Origin: Amorphochlora amoebiformis
Taxonomy: Eukaryota > Cercozoa > Chlorarachniophyceae
Assembly: GCA_054601695.1 (NCBI GenBank)
Contig: BAAHQB010000472.1
Coordinates: forward strand, 1-64,000
Length of the DNA stretch: 64,000 nucleotides
Direction of reading: 5' to 3'
A program made the position numbers and the translations under genes. The notes below the pieces were generated by a model that saw only the letters and a list, made by a program, of their open reading frames with translations, was not told where the DNA came from and did not search any database. Below, piece by piece: positions 1 through 64,000 of the stretch. Each line of letters begins with the position of its first letter. The first letter of the stretch is position 1.

Positions 1-87
1 ATTCGTATGTATACACACATACACATGTACATGCACACATATGTATTACATCCCCCATGATATCCGCTCCGTCTGATATTTCGCGGG

Positions 88-145
88 CGACGGGTTGTCC
101 TAATATTGATATGTGTCGACGGGTTGTCCTAATATTGATATGTGT

Positions 146-210
<65 letters not shown>

Positions 211-239
211 CGACGGGTTGTCCTGATATTGATATGTGT
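88..239. repeat. 29-bp minisatellite, three copies
   Basis: A 29-bp unit beginning CGACGGGTTGTCC and ending ATTGATATGTGT occurs twice head to tail (88-116 and 117-145). It occurs a third time at 211-239 after a CA/TA insertion, with one T-to-G change. It is one of the few non-AT words in the first kilobase. No coding frame is supported. Confidence 0.85.
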
Positions 240-252
240 ATATATATGTATA

Positions 253-331
<79 letters not shown>

Positions 332-389
332 TATATATATATATTTACATATATTTTATATTGAATAATATATAAATATATATATACAT

Positions 390-429
<40 letters not shown>

Positions 430-464
430 AAATATATATAAATACATACTTACATATATTTTAT

Positions 465-563
<99 letters not shown>

Positions 564-720
564 CATACATATATACATACATATGTGTATACATGCACAT
601 ACACATATGTATATATATGTACATACATATATCATAGATCATGCGAATATATAATATGTATGTATATGTATGTGTATATGTATATATATGTATGTGTAAT
701 AAAATATATTTATTTATGCT

Positions 721-793
<73 letters not shown>

Positions 794-960
794 ACATACC
801 ATGTGTACATGTTAATATACATATATATAAAGGTATATATATTATATATATACATATGTACATACATGTGTACATACATATGTATGTACATATATGTGTA
901 TGTATACATACATGTAAATACAAACACAATGTAAACATATATACAAATAAACATGTATAT
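146..960. repeat. (TA)n / (TATG)n satellite block
   Basis: Almost pure TA dinucleotide repeat with CATA and TGTA variants. A clean (TA) run of over 60 bases lies near 724-789. Open frames of Ile-Tyr repeats on both strands come from the repeat itself. No gene is seen. Confidence 0.9.
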
Positions 961-1051
961 ATATTCCATGATTTACCATCGAACAGATTCTTGTACATGG
1001 GTTGTTGCTGTCGGATGATCCTGTATGTATTACATGATTTAAAAAATACTC

Positions 1052-1114
<63 letters not shown>

Positions 1115-1134
1115 ATTATTATTATTATTATTAG

Positions 1135-1552
1135 TGCAGAGATAAAACAATTATTGCTAGCATCAATAAATACAGCACCATTAGATATTAGAAACGTTTT
1201 CGTAGCCCTAATATTGACCGCTCGACATCGATGGAGATACCGGAGATCGTTTGGAGATCGTATCCTCCGGTAGTAGATCGTTTGGAGATCGTATCCGCCG
1301 GTAGTACACAGTAGTATCCGTCAGTACCCGGTAGTACCGGGATTTCGAGGTGCCGTGGCAAAGCGTGACGTCACGGTAAGCCACGCCTTATGACACTTCC
1401 CCTTCGTTAGTAGACAAAGCAAAAGTTCCTGTGCAGAACCCCCTTCGTTTGTAGTCAAGCAAGAGTACCCATGCAGCATGAAAAGTTAATTGAGAACTCG
1501 GAAAGACTTCAATCGGACCATTGTCCAAACTACCACTGCGTTAACAGTATAA
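1135..1552. mobile_element. Diverged, truncated relative of the 1973-2361 foldback element
   Basis: This non-AT island shares an ordered series of words with the left arm and centre of the element at 1973-2361: ATCGATGGAGAT / ATCAATGGAGAT, repeated GGAGATCGT, several GGTAGTACCGGG-type words, then GACGTCACG...CCACGCC and a following GACACTTCC. The right arm that would complete a foldback is not seen. Instead, two diverged copies of a segment starting CCCTTCGTT follow at about 1400-1480. I infer a decayed family member. It carries no credible reading frame. Confidence 0.45.
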
Positions 1553-1900
<348 letters not shown>

Positions 1901-1972
1901 ATGTTTCATATTATATTTATATTATATGTGTATGTAAGCATATATATATATATATATATGCATGTATGTATC

Positions 1973-2361
1973 GTTAATGCATCGTTGTAAGTGGCATAGT
2001 ACTTGGCGTGACACGATGGTATCTGTGCAGTGTGACAGAGTTGTGATAGGTAGCCCGAGATCAATGGAGATCCCAGAGATTGCTCGGAGATTACGTTTCC
2101 GGTAGTACCGGGTAGTACCCGGTAGTAATGGGTTTCCAGATATACCCTGACGTAACGTTTCGTCACGCCATGTCACACTTCCAGAACTTTCCCGAAGATT
2201 CCATTGTTCGAGAGTACCATGTACTACCGGAAAGGTTAATCTCCGAGCAATCTCCGGGATCTCTAGCGATCTCGGGCATACCTATCACAACTCTGTCGCA
2301 CTGTACAGATACCTACGTGTCACACTTAGCCTAGCTATGCCACTTACAACGATGCATTAAC
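1973..2361. mobile_element. Foldback / MITE-like element with ~150-bp inverted arms
   Basis: The left end reads GTTAATGCATCGTTGTAAG and the right end is its reverse complement, finishing CTTACAACGATGCATTAAC. The match continues inward for roughly 150 bp at about 85-90% identity by eye, through GTGGCATAG, GACAGAGTTGTGATAGGTA, GCCCGAGATC and TTGCTCGGAGATTA up to CCGGTAGTAC. The centre is about 90 bp of unique sequence. There is no transposase frame, so if mobile it would be non-autonomous. Flanks are TA repeat, so a TA target-site duplication cannot be told from background. An alternative is an inverted duplication without transposition. Confidence 0.7.
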
Positions 2362-2415
2362 ATACACATATACTTATGTATATATATGTACATATATATA
2401 TATGTGTGTATATAC

Positions 2416-2469
<54 letters not shown>

Positions 2470-2733
2470 TATGTGTGTGCATATATACATATACATATAT
2501 ATACATACACACACACACATATGCATATATACACATATACATACAAAGACATTTCTAGAAATTTCTTGAATGAGCTGCTTGAGAATTTCCCTTTATGATT
2601 GTCATAATCCAAACGGACAACAGTCAACCTCGGACAACTACACCACTCCGCTATCAGAGTTCATTGCCTACTAGTATGCTACCGCGGCCGGACCGTACTA
2701 CTGGCCAGAAGGACCGCTGGACTAACAATACAC

Positions 2734-2735
<2 letters not shown>
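2362..2735. other. TA/TG repeat then unique non-coding island
   Basis: TA, TATG and CACA repeats run to about 2545. They are followed by about 190 bp of ordinary base composition (2546-2735). That island has only short open frames and no splice-consistent exon was found on either strand. No function is assigned. Confidence 0.5.
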
Positions 2736-4446
<1,711 letters not shown>

Positions 4447-4461
4447 ATATATGTAATATGA

Positions 4462-4503
<42 letters not shown>

Positions 4504-4525
4504 GTTATATAAATACACATATATG

Positions 4526-4567
<42 letters not shown>

Positions 4568-4608
4568 TATATATTATATAAATACACATATATGTATATC
4601 AAATACCC

Positions 4609-4652
<44 letters not shown>

Positions 4653-4686
4653 TACATATATATATATATACATATATATATATAGG

Positions 4687-4719
<33 letters not shown>

Positions 4720-4782
4720 GTGTATATATTATGCATATTACAGATAATCATAATAACAATAATAATAATAATAATGATTATG

Positions 4783-4824
<42 letters not shown>

Positions 4825-4871
4825 TAATATTACATATAACCATAATAATAAAAATAATAATAATAATGATA

Positions 4872-4919
<48 letters not shown>

Positions 4920-4961
4920 TATGTATATATATATATATATATTATATATATTATATATAAT

Positions 4962-4990
<29 letters not shown>
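4447..4990. repeat. TA repeat with (AAT)n trinucleotide runs
   Basis: TA runs are interrupted by AAT/TAA trinucleotide arrays at about 4755-4776 and 4843-4866. The 3' end of the minus-strand membrane-protein model runs into this block. Confidence 0.85.
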
Positions 4991-4999
<9 letters not shown>

Positions 5000-6037
5000 A
5001 CATGTATACAATTTGTACATTTATATGTGCACATATGTACATACATGATATCAAATCTAACATTGCATTTTTTATTGATACCCGTTACGAGTATAGCGTG
5101 GATGAGTGAGGTCAGAAGATAAACATGCGCTGCGTCATTGTGTTTCCGCCGAAACCTTCCCCTAATGCTGAAATCATTAAGAGTATTAATCAAATTTTTC
5201 GTATTTCAATTTTGCCACTGGAAGTATTTCTTTGCTTGAAAGTATACACCCTCACCCGCAGGGTTCGATCAGGGTAGGGCAGGAGTTTAGGCTGGTACGA
5301 GAAGGTTTGGTAGTGGTAAGGTTTAAGGGGTAGAAAGGCTGGTTTGTGTTACCTCAATGTCGCCATGACTGCCAGCCCGACCGCAGCTGCAAAACCACTT
5401 AACTGACCAAATAGTAGTATACACATCCTCAATATCAAACAATTATCCGTATTGAGTGGATTTTGAGAGGAATACCTCCCACTTGCCGAAATACACCATT
5501 TTTGACACCTAGTATGTTGCTACCTCCCTCTCTAAAAAGCGAAAGGATATAGTGGGGAGTACCAGGGCCGTCATGTTGATAGATCGCGTGAGCATGGTGC
5601 TGGACAGGCTTCCCATTTGCGAATACAAAGACCAAACGACCCCCTGTTCGGCATTCTATCAGAACACCGAGCCCCATCGAGGTCCCCACGCTAGTCAAGT
5701 TTTCCCTACCTACCCTATAACTCAACCTGAAAAGACGATGACATGGGAAATGACTAGACAGCTACCGCAGGTGGAAGGAAAGTACCATATACAAAACAGA
5801 AGACACTGTCATGCCCCCGGCAAAAATGTTGTACGCAGGCGCCTCGCTCCCCGCCTCGCAGAGAAGAGGAAACACATCTACATCTATCGTGAGGATGGCA
5901 ACGATATAGGTAGAGGCGACCGTAGCGAAATATGCAAGAGCGTACGAGCACACCAGCCACGTTGCCACCATTGTTGCCGTGGCGATCGACGGGGAGAATA
6001 GGACTAGGTGTATCTGAAATCCACTATTGTATAACAA
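4951..6037 (-). CDS. Probable DRAM/Frag1/TMEM150-like multispanning membrane protein
   Basis: The model joins four exons on the minus strand in continuous phase: 6037-5766, 5726-5476, 5386-5353 and 5167-4951 (about 257 aa), all with GT-AG ends. The first exon holds a hydrophobic helix (MVATWLVCSYALAYFATVAS), a loop with DVFPLLCEAGSEAPAYN, and a second helix (FAGGMTVSSVLYMVL). That order, helix then P-x-x-C/S-(E/D)-x-G-(S/T)-x-(A/P)-P then an F-rich helix, is the N-terminal signature of the Frag1/DRAM/Sfk1 family of endomembrane proteins. The later exons add a hydrophobic AAVGLAVMATL segment and another near AAHVYLLTSLIHAIL, but family resemblance there is weak. The last part reads into TA repeat and is doubtful; a GT at the end of HAIL could start another intron. 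The start codon lies only 8 bp from the divergent tRNA gene. The first exon is convincing, the rest less so. Confidence 0.45.
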
Positions 6038-6045
6038 ATTCGGTA

Positions 6046-6118
6046 GGTCTCATAGCTCAGTTGGCAGAGTAGTAGTCTAATAAGCTACCGGTCAGGGGAT
6101 CGAGACCCCTTGAGACCA
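6046..6118 (+). tRNA. tRNA-Ile (anticodon AAU)
   Basis: A complete 73-nt cloverleaf without intron. The acceptor stem GGTCTCA pairs with TGAGACC. The D-arm is GCTC/GAGT around AGTTGGCA. The anticodon stem GTAGT/GCTAC encloses loop CTAATAA, giving anticodon AAT (read as IAU, isoleucine). The T-arm is AGGGG/CCCCT with loop ATCGAGA, and the discriminator base is A. CCA is not encoded, as expected for a nuclear gene. Internal A-box (TAGCTCAGTTGG) and B-box-like (GGATCGAGACC) sequences suit Pol III. The gene sits between the minus-strand membrane-protein start (6037) and the MAP kinase start (6307). Confidence 0.95.
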
Positions 6119-6119
6119 C

Positions 6120-6126
6120 TTTTTTT
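6120..6126 (+). terminator. Pol III T-run after tRNA-Ile
   Basis: Seven consecutive T residues begin two bases after the tRNA discriminator base. This is the standard Pol III terminator signal. Confidence 0.85.
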
Positions 6127-6306
6127 GGTTTCCATTTGGTTAATTACGTCGATTTCGCCTTAATATGTTTGCATCTGCACCGGGTCCCGGACTCCCGGTG
6201 TTTGTCCACCACCGGTGTTAGAAGGATACGGAGACTCCTTGGAGACTCCTGGTTAGCCGAGACTTCGAATGACTCTCGCCCCGTCCGGTCTACTGAAGAG
6301 ACAGCG

Positions 6307-9155
<2,849 letters not shown>

Positions 9156-9413
9156 GAATCCGATATTCGCCTATCCCACCGTAACACAGCTCGTTGAGGA
9201 TATTTTTTTATATTCATTGTACGTGTAATCATTAGATTAACCGAATCAAAGGATGCTGGGCGAGCAGATATGGATGTGGTCTGATTTCAGAGGGCGAACG
9301 GATCAACTTAGGCTCTGAAACTTTGGACAGTTATTCTGGTTATTGCTAGGAAATATTACATTCATGATACCACTAATCGCGACATATATAAATACACATG
9401 TATACATATGTAA

Positions 9414-9491
<78 letters not shown>

Positions 9492-10184
9492 CTATGATAT
9501 AGTCTAGATACTAGTCTTGCATATATCTAGTATATAGATATATATATATACATACATATATATATCTAGTATATAAATAATATGTACTATATCTAGTATA
9601 TGTATATATATATACTAGATATATATATATATATAATATATATATACTAGATATATATACTAGAATATCTAGTATATATATATATATATATATACATATT
9701 AGCTATGACTAGTATGATATACTCTAGATACTAGTCATGCGCTGTCGATATCTAGATATGTCATGAATGATGAGTCCGACTCATGACCGGTAAAGTAAGT
9801 TCTAGAGTTAGAATCTTTTGAACTGAGTCATAAACCTTCTATTGCCGGTTATCTAGGTTATGCAAGTTATATATAATGCAACTAGATGCAAGCATCCTAG
9901 GAGGCATCTAGGCTGCTGATATCGATGATGGTCCTCTAGTCCTGACTAGCTGAGTCTAGGTACGTAAGCGAGGACACGGAAGGATATATATACATATCTA
10001 GATATATATATATATATATATATAGTTTTATTCACCTTAAATTATTGGCATTGATGTTATTGTAACTTTTATTCAGTGGTCCAAAGCCTGCCTGTTTTAT
10101 AGTAAAATTTTGAATATCGTTGATGGTGAATTAAATTTACACACGATTTGATAATTCAACGGATCGCTGGAGCAAAGTATTCAA
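9156..10184. other. Intergenic spacer between converging genes: TA and CTAG-rich repeats
   Basis: Between the stops of the MAP kinase (+) and CWC21-like gene (-). TA repeat fills about 9415-9490. From 9490 to about 9990 the sequence is dense in CTAG words, with related segments such as CTAGATACTAGTC occurring near 9503 and 9723. The remainder is ordinary AT-rich sequence that would carry both 3' UTRs. No coding exon was found. Confidence 0.6.
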
Positions 10185-11451
10185 TCAACTGCTATCGGAC
10201 GAGCTGGAGCTTGAACTTGAGTCTGAGTCCGAATTAGAGCTCGAATCGCTTTCCGAAGATGATTCGTCCCGACGACGCCTGCCGCCTCGCGGACGATCAC
10301 GGCTGCGCCTGCTGCGATCCCGATTCCGATCCCGATTTCGATCCCGATTTCGATCCCTATCTCTAGCTCGGTCTCGTTCCCGATCCCCCACATCATCACG
10401 TCGGCTGCGAGCACGTTCCTGCTTGTCGTCCGCCTCGTCGTCCTTTTTCCTTGATCTGCGTTGGTCGCGATCTTCCTCCTCCCGAGGGCGCCATCGATCA
10501 TTTCGTCCGTGATCGCGGTCGCGACTGCGGCTCCTGCTATGTCTTCGTCGGTCCCGCCGGTCTCGGTCGCGGTCCCTTCGGTCCCGATCCCGGTCACGAT
10601 CCCGGTCACGATCCCGATCACGATCCCGGTCACGATCCCGATCACGATCCCGACGTGCCGTGCGATATCCATCCCGGCGTCGACTATCATCTTTCTCACC
10701 GCCGCGGTCAAGGAAAGTGGGGCGTGGCGCTTTGGGTTCCTCTTCCTCCTCGGCCTCCCCCCCGTCTCCCATGCGACGGAACGAGTCCCCGTGGATATGG
10801 TCCTTCTTGATACCAAACGCGCGGCGCACCTTTTCCAACTCCTTCTCTTTAAGGTACGACATGGCGTGGGTTTCTTTGGCCCTGGTAAATAGGAAAGAAT
10901 TCATATTCATCATGACCTAAGTGATCCCATTGGGAGGGGAACAGATATGTTTTTTCAAATCATGTACTCCTTCTCTGATGCGATAGTCTCGCCAGAAGTA
11001 AGCTTTCCACGCAAATATTTACGTTCCTTATCAACCCTCCTTTTGATGTCCTCTTCCGATAGTCTGTAAATACAGCACGAGTGGATATACACACCAAATT
11101 AAAAAATGTATTTGATCGTGTTGAAAAATAATTGAAAAACCCCGCACCCTCTGGATTTGAGGTCCTCGGACAGCATAAGTAGCTTGAGTTCAATCTTGCG
11201 CTTGCGATTGTGCTCCAGGATGGCCTTGTTGGGCTTGCGCGTGATGGCAGGCGCCTTGAAGTCCTCCGGGCCGTTCCGCGAGTTGAAGCGTTGACGAGGC
11301 CTCAGGGCGCCCAAGTTCCTCTGAACGTATCCATTCGTCCCCGACCCTCGAGCGGTGGTAAGGCCGATGCCGTTATATCTGTGAATGCACAAAGCACAAT
11401 CAGAACAGACGCGAGGAAGGCAGGTGGCGCGGAGCCGTGGACGTACGCCAT
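10185..11451 (-). CDS. CWC21: CWC21/SRRM2-family pre-mRNA splicing factor with RD-repeat tail, 342 aa
   Basis: A spliceosome component that joins at activation and contacts the Prp8/Snu114 core. Four exons in phase: 11451-11447 (only ATGGC), 11378-11148, 11063-10968 and 10881-10185. The N-terminus MAYNGIGLTTARGSGTNGYVQ matches the hallmark family start. The cwf21 helix region follows (KAILEHNRKRKIELKLL...LSEEDIKRRVDKER), then the KVRRAFGI segment where family members have RAAFGI. The C-terminal half is an acidic stretch (EEEEE), a run of about 16 Arg-Asp dipeptides from about residue 185, further RS/RD and DRNRDR repeats, and a Ser/Asp-rich tail. The repeat tail is longer than in yeast Cwc21 but far shorter than animal SRRM2. 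The 5-nt start exon is unusual but phase and splice sites (GGC|gtacgt, cacag|A) agree. It shares a 125-bp promoter with the divergent plus-strand gene. Confidence 0.93.
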
Positions 11452-11576
11452 GCTGGGAGAATTTTTCGGTTTTGAGAATCTATTTCTCGGGCACTCGGAA
11501 TCCAAAACACACAAGAAAGGTGACAATACACGTGCCGCGCGTTACCCTTTGGCGACAGAACTCATATCGGTGCGCG
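11452..11576. promoter_or_regulatory. Bidirectional promoter between CWC21 and the 17-kb gene
   Basis: Only 125 bp separate the start codons of the minus-strand CWC21-like gene (11451) and the plus-strand gene (11577). Both genes' 5' UTRs and core promoters must lie here. The segment has ordinary base composition and, unlike most non-coding sequence in the window, no TA tract. No TATA box is obvious. Confidence 0.55.
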
Positions 11577-28598
<17,022 letters not shown>

Positions 28599-29751
28599 AA
28601 GTTTTGTATCAATCAAGATCTAGCTAGCATAGTATACACATTTACAATTCGATATCATTCCAATGACTTACTGAAAAAATTTGTACGTGTTCGGAGTAAC
28701 ACTCGCGCAATATTAATACGCAGCGCAAACGTGGTGTACTGACATTGACATGTATACAACGTTAACAATCATTATGCTGATACGCAACCGGTAATAAGTA
28801 TAGATGCTTGCAAATACAATTAATACTAGATATAGAAACTGGATACTTACCGGTGTACATACGTATACACTGTGATAACTCTAGTTACTAAAGTGTTTTT
28901 ACGTGTGTATTTAGTCTTAGGAAAACGGATATGACCAGTGACACCCGAGCCATGAAGGCAGGACCTATCTGGTTGAGGCCAGCAGCAGCAAACGCCACCC
29001 CAGTCGGTATATGTAGATACGTGTACGTTATATACGTTTACGTAAAAAAACATACTACATGAAGTATGAAATTTTCAGCCCCATACGTACGCAAGCACAT
29101 AAGTATTATGCGTACGGCTCTATACGCTAGATACGTACGCATTATAAGTCTAGTAAGTATAAAAGTGTACATACCTACATACGTACGCACGTATACCGAT
29201 GCACATACGTATTGTGCGTACGGCTCTATACGCTAGATACGTACGCATGCGTGCGTGCGTAAGTCTAGTAAATACAAAAGTGTACATACCTACATACGTA
29301 CGTACGTATTACCGAAACCTATAAGTCTAGTAAGTATAAAAGTGTACATACATACGTACGCACGTATACCGATTGTATGCACATACGTATTGTGCGTACG
29401 GCTCTATACGCTAGATACGTACGCATGCGTGCGTGCGTAAGTCTAGTAAATACAAAAGTGTACATACCTACATACGTACGTACGTATACCGAAACCTGAG
29501 GAATTTTCAGCTAATTAATATTGTATATGTGTTTCAAGTAACAATTTATAGCACTGCACTAGCTGCATGACCTATCAAAGGTACACGATAGTCCTTGCAA
29601 GTGGTTAATGCTTCATTTAACTTCGGATACGGTCGTAGTAATTAACTTACACAAATTAGCTTGCACTGAATACGATATCAGTATACTAGATACATGTAGT
29701 ACATTGCACAATTGTAGCAATTTGTATATACGGATATATATATATATCAAT

Positions 29752-29812
<61 letters not shown>

Positions 29813-29873
29813 TCATTCGATTTCAGTCAGAATGTGTTGCTACTAAGTTTTTCATAATTCATCGGATATTAAC
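28599..29873. other. Intergenic region between two converging genes
   Basis: Holds the 3' flanks of the plus-strand 17-kb gene (stop 28596-28598) and the minus-strand 979-aa gene (stop 29876-29874). The first 480 bp are ordinary AT-rich sequence. 29085-29500 is a palindromic repeat array. A TA run fills 29755-29805. No exon with splice support was found on either strand. Confidence 0.6.
29085..29500. repeat. Complex palindromic repeat array built on ACGTACGC and TCTAGTAA words
   Basis: A word starting CGGCTCTATACGCTAGATACG occurs three times (about 29115, 29220 and 29398). It alternates with AAGTCTAGTAAATACAAAAG-type words (about 29145, 29259, 29319 and 29436) and with self-complementary ACGTACGTACGT / GCATGCGTGCGTGCG segments. 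The last two long units differ at only a few positions. The array lies exactly between two convergent 3' ends. Confidence 0.8.
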
Positions 29874-45387
<15,514 letters not shown>

Positions 45388-45477
45388 TGTGGAGATGCCG
45401 CCTGGGATTCATTCGATATGATGGATATGCAAATGTATATGACATACACACACATGCTATATAATATGCATAATATG

Positions 45478-45528
<51 letters not shown>

Positions 45529-45828
45529 ATATGTATATATATAAATATATACATAAACATATATATATATATATATATATACATATGTGAATATATGTAT
45601 ATATATATATATATATATATGTATGTACATGTAAAATACACGTCTCTCACCAATCTGACCAATAAAGGAACACTGATATTTGTGTTACATGCAATACCAA
45701 AAGAATCCTCCAGCAAAAATTACAAATGCACACACTTCAACACAAACACATTTTATATATCTCACATTTCCGAGCGTAAAATTCAAACAGTCGGATCCTC
45801 GGTACGGGCGACAGACTGTTGTTTGCCA

Positions 45829-56979
<11,151 letters not shown>

Positions 56980-57412
56980 TATGGGACACGGACACAAGGA
57001 TGACCAGCGGCCATTTCGAGCGTGATGAGCTGTGACCTCACGTAGACTGATAATATTAGCAATAGATATGTGGGTATCCTGTATAGGATATCTCACATAT
57101 CTCAATTTAAAATATACGAGTATCCGATATATTATCTTTGTCGTGTCACGCGATTGTCCTGAGTTGATCGGCAAGCGGTCCAACGATGTCCACTCGTCTG
57201 ATCGTTCGGCTTGCGTCTGCGGCCTCGATTGCACTGGCGTTCATTTTCTCGATATCTTCAAGCTTTAATGCACCTATTCACTCTACTATACACTGCAGGT
57301 CCCTCAGAATAAAGAGTGGGGTAGAGGAGAGAGAGAGAGGTTGAAAGAAGCAGGCGACGTCACTTATTGTGCCTTCACGTGTGTCGATAATATTTGCAGA
57401 AGTCGTCGGATC
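56980..57412. promoter_or_regulatory. Divergent promoter region between the PPR-like gene and the aminotransferase gene
   Basis: 433 bp of normal composition separate the two proposed start codons. It contains no TA array. A GA-rich run (57327-57340) lies just before the plus-strand gene. An open plus-strand frame extends upstream to 57341, so the true aminotransferase start may be slightly earlier. Confidence 0.45.
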
Positions 57413-63368
<5,956 letters not shown>

Positions 63369-63841
63369 TTTTCATTTATCATGACAGCTGCTAGTAATAT
63401 TAAGGTACTCAGAGATTTGTCACACACAAGTAGTACGAACAATATATATAAAGTTGGCAACAAGTAATAAATTGGTGCCATCGGTGGTTCACTGACAATT
63501 TTTATCATCTTCTAATGTTAACACTAACGAACTCTAGATACAAGACGTATCTAGCTAGTCTAGGCATGCTTTGTGCACAGCATCTATATATATCTAGATA
63601 TATACTAGCTGATTTAATAGTAGATATAGTTTCTAGTTTGTTTACTAATGCTAGTAATGGTGCCATGTTCTGAGAGTTTCTAAAGTTTGATCTGAGGTAT
63701 GTAGCCACACAGTAATTAATTGATAACTTAATACTACTGTCTAGACTGTACTTGTTTAGCCTAAGTGTCAGACTAGCTTCTGATCCAGTTAATCCAGATT
63801 CGATGCTTATGACTCTACTTGAGACCTTTGATTAAAATTGA
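63369..63841. other. Spacer between converging genes, CTAG-rich
   Basis: Follows the aminotransferase stop. It is dense in CTAG words (about a dozen between 63530 and 63830), including TCTAGATATATACTAG and TCTAGCTAGTCTAG. This resembles the 9.5-10.0-kb spacer. No exon was found here. Confidence 0.55.
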
Positions 63842-63904
63842 TCAGTCGTCGATGAGGTCCCAGCCTGCCTGATATCGCTTTCGGTTCATCTGCTTTTGGC
63901 GGAC
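63842..63904 (-). CDS. Last exon of a minus-strand gene leaving the window (partial)
   Basis: After a GTTTTAG acceptor the minus strand reads VRQKQMNRKRYQAGWDLIDD and then TGA, a charged, protein-like C-terminus in phase 0. The upstream intron and the rest of the gene run beyond position 64000. The fragment is too short to identify. It converges on the aminotransferase gene across the CTAG-rich spacer. Confidence 0.45.
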   Translation of the reverse strand, partial: VRQKQMNRKRYQAGWDLIDD

Positions 63905-64000
63905 CTAAAACGATTTCATTAATATTTACAAAATGTATGAAATCGTTATACATATATATTTAAATGTATACGTATATATTATAAACATATATGTATGTAT

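Noticed and set aside
2128-2334. A 68-codon frame inside the foldback element
   Set aside because: It spans the centre and right inverted arm, has no recognisable domain, and is an expected by-product of the palindrome.
5552-6001. A 149-codon plus-strand frame upstream of the tRNA
   Set aside because: It lies opposite the better supported minus-strand membrane-protein exons, which show splice sites and a family signature.
9757-9795. Hammerhead-ribozyme-like motif (TGATGAGTCCGACTCA)
   Set aside because: It has a CUGAUGAG-like half and a small hairpin but lacks the GAAA half and the third stem.
10451-10892. Plus-strand frames rich in Pro/His/Asp or Val/Ile/Pro opposite the CWC21 tail
   Set aside because: They are antisense shadows of the Arg-Asp repeat, whose low complexity keeps other frames open.

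Overview
The window looks like nuclear DNA of a unicellular eukaryote. It has protein genes cut into many short exons by GT-AG introns, a nuclear-type tRNA gene with a Pol III T-run, a spliceosome protein (CWC21/SRRM2 family), an ERK-type MAP kinase, degenerate CCCTAA tracts, and no bacterial operon or ribosome-binding-site structure. I cannot name the species. Most of the bases are (TA)n and mixed TA/TG/CA microsatellite. This lies in introns and between genes, while reconstructed exons are almost free of it. Because of this, long 'IYIYIY' reading frames occur on both strands and are not genes. I rebuilt the genes by reading short non-repeat islands and joining them at GT/AG sites so that codon phase carries from one exon to the next.

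Layout. 1-4.95 kb: satellite DNA, a 29-bp minisatellite, a 0.39-kb foldback element and a broken relative. 4.95-6.04 kb (-): a probable DRAM/Frag1-like membrane protein. 6.05-6.12 kb (+): tRNA-Ile(AAU), wedged between two diverging genes. 6.31-9.16 kb (+): a 366-aa ERK-type MAP kinase in 12 exons. 9.16-10.18 kb: TA and CTAG-rich spacer between converging genes. 10.19-11.45 kb (-): a 342-aa CWC21/SRRM2-like protein with an RD-repeat tail. 11.58-28.60 kb (+): an unrecognised 622-aa protein in about 34 exons, sharing a 125-bp bidirectional promoter with CWC21. 28.6-29.87 kb: intergenic palindromic ACGTACGC repeats. 29.87-45.39 kb (-): an unrecognised, probably all-helical 979-aa protein in about 24 exons. 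45.83-56.98 kb (-): a 557-aa protein in about 15 exons with a possible mitochondrial presequence and PPR-like helical repeats. 57.41-63.37 kb (+): kynurenine/cysteine-conjugate aminotransferase, 575 aa in 9 exons. 63.84-63.90 kb (-): the last exon of a further gene that leaves the window.

The genes have no shared pathway: kinase signalling, splicing, amino-acid metabolism, possible organelle RNA binding, and unknown. What unites them is architecture. Four genes of about 500-1000 codons are stretched to 6-17 kb by TA-filled introns. In two introns of the 17-kb gene, fragments of the neighbouring exon have been copied into the intron, in one case making three decoy 3' splice sites. No previously known mobile, defence or CRISPR system was seen. 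The most interesting items are the two unrecognised long genes, the exon-fragment duplications, the foldback element family and the confinement of the TA expansions to non-coding positions.
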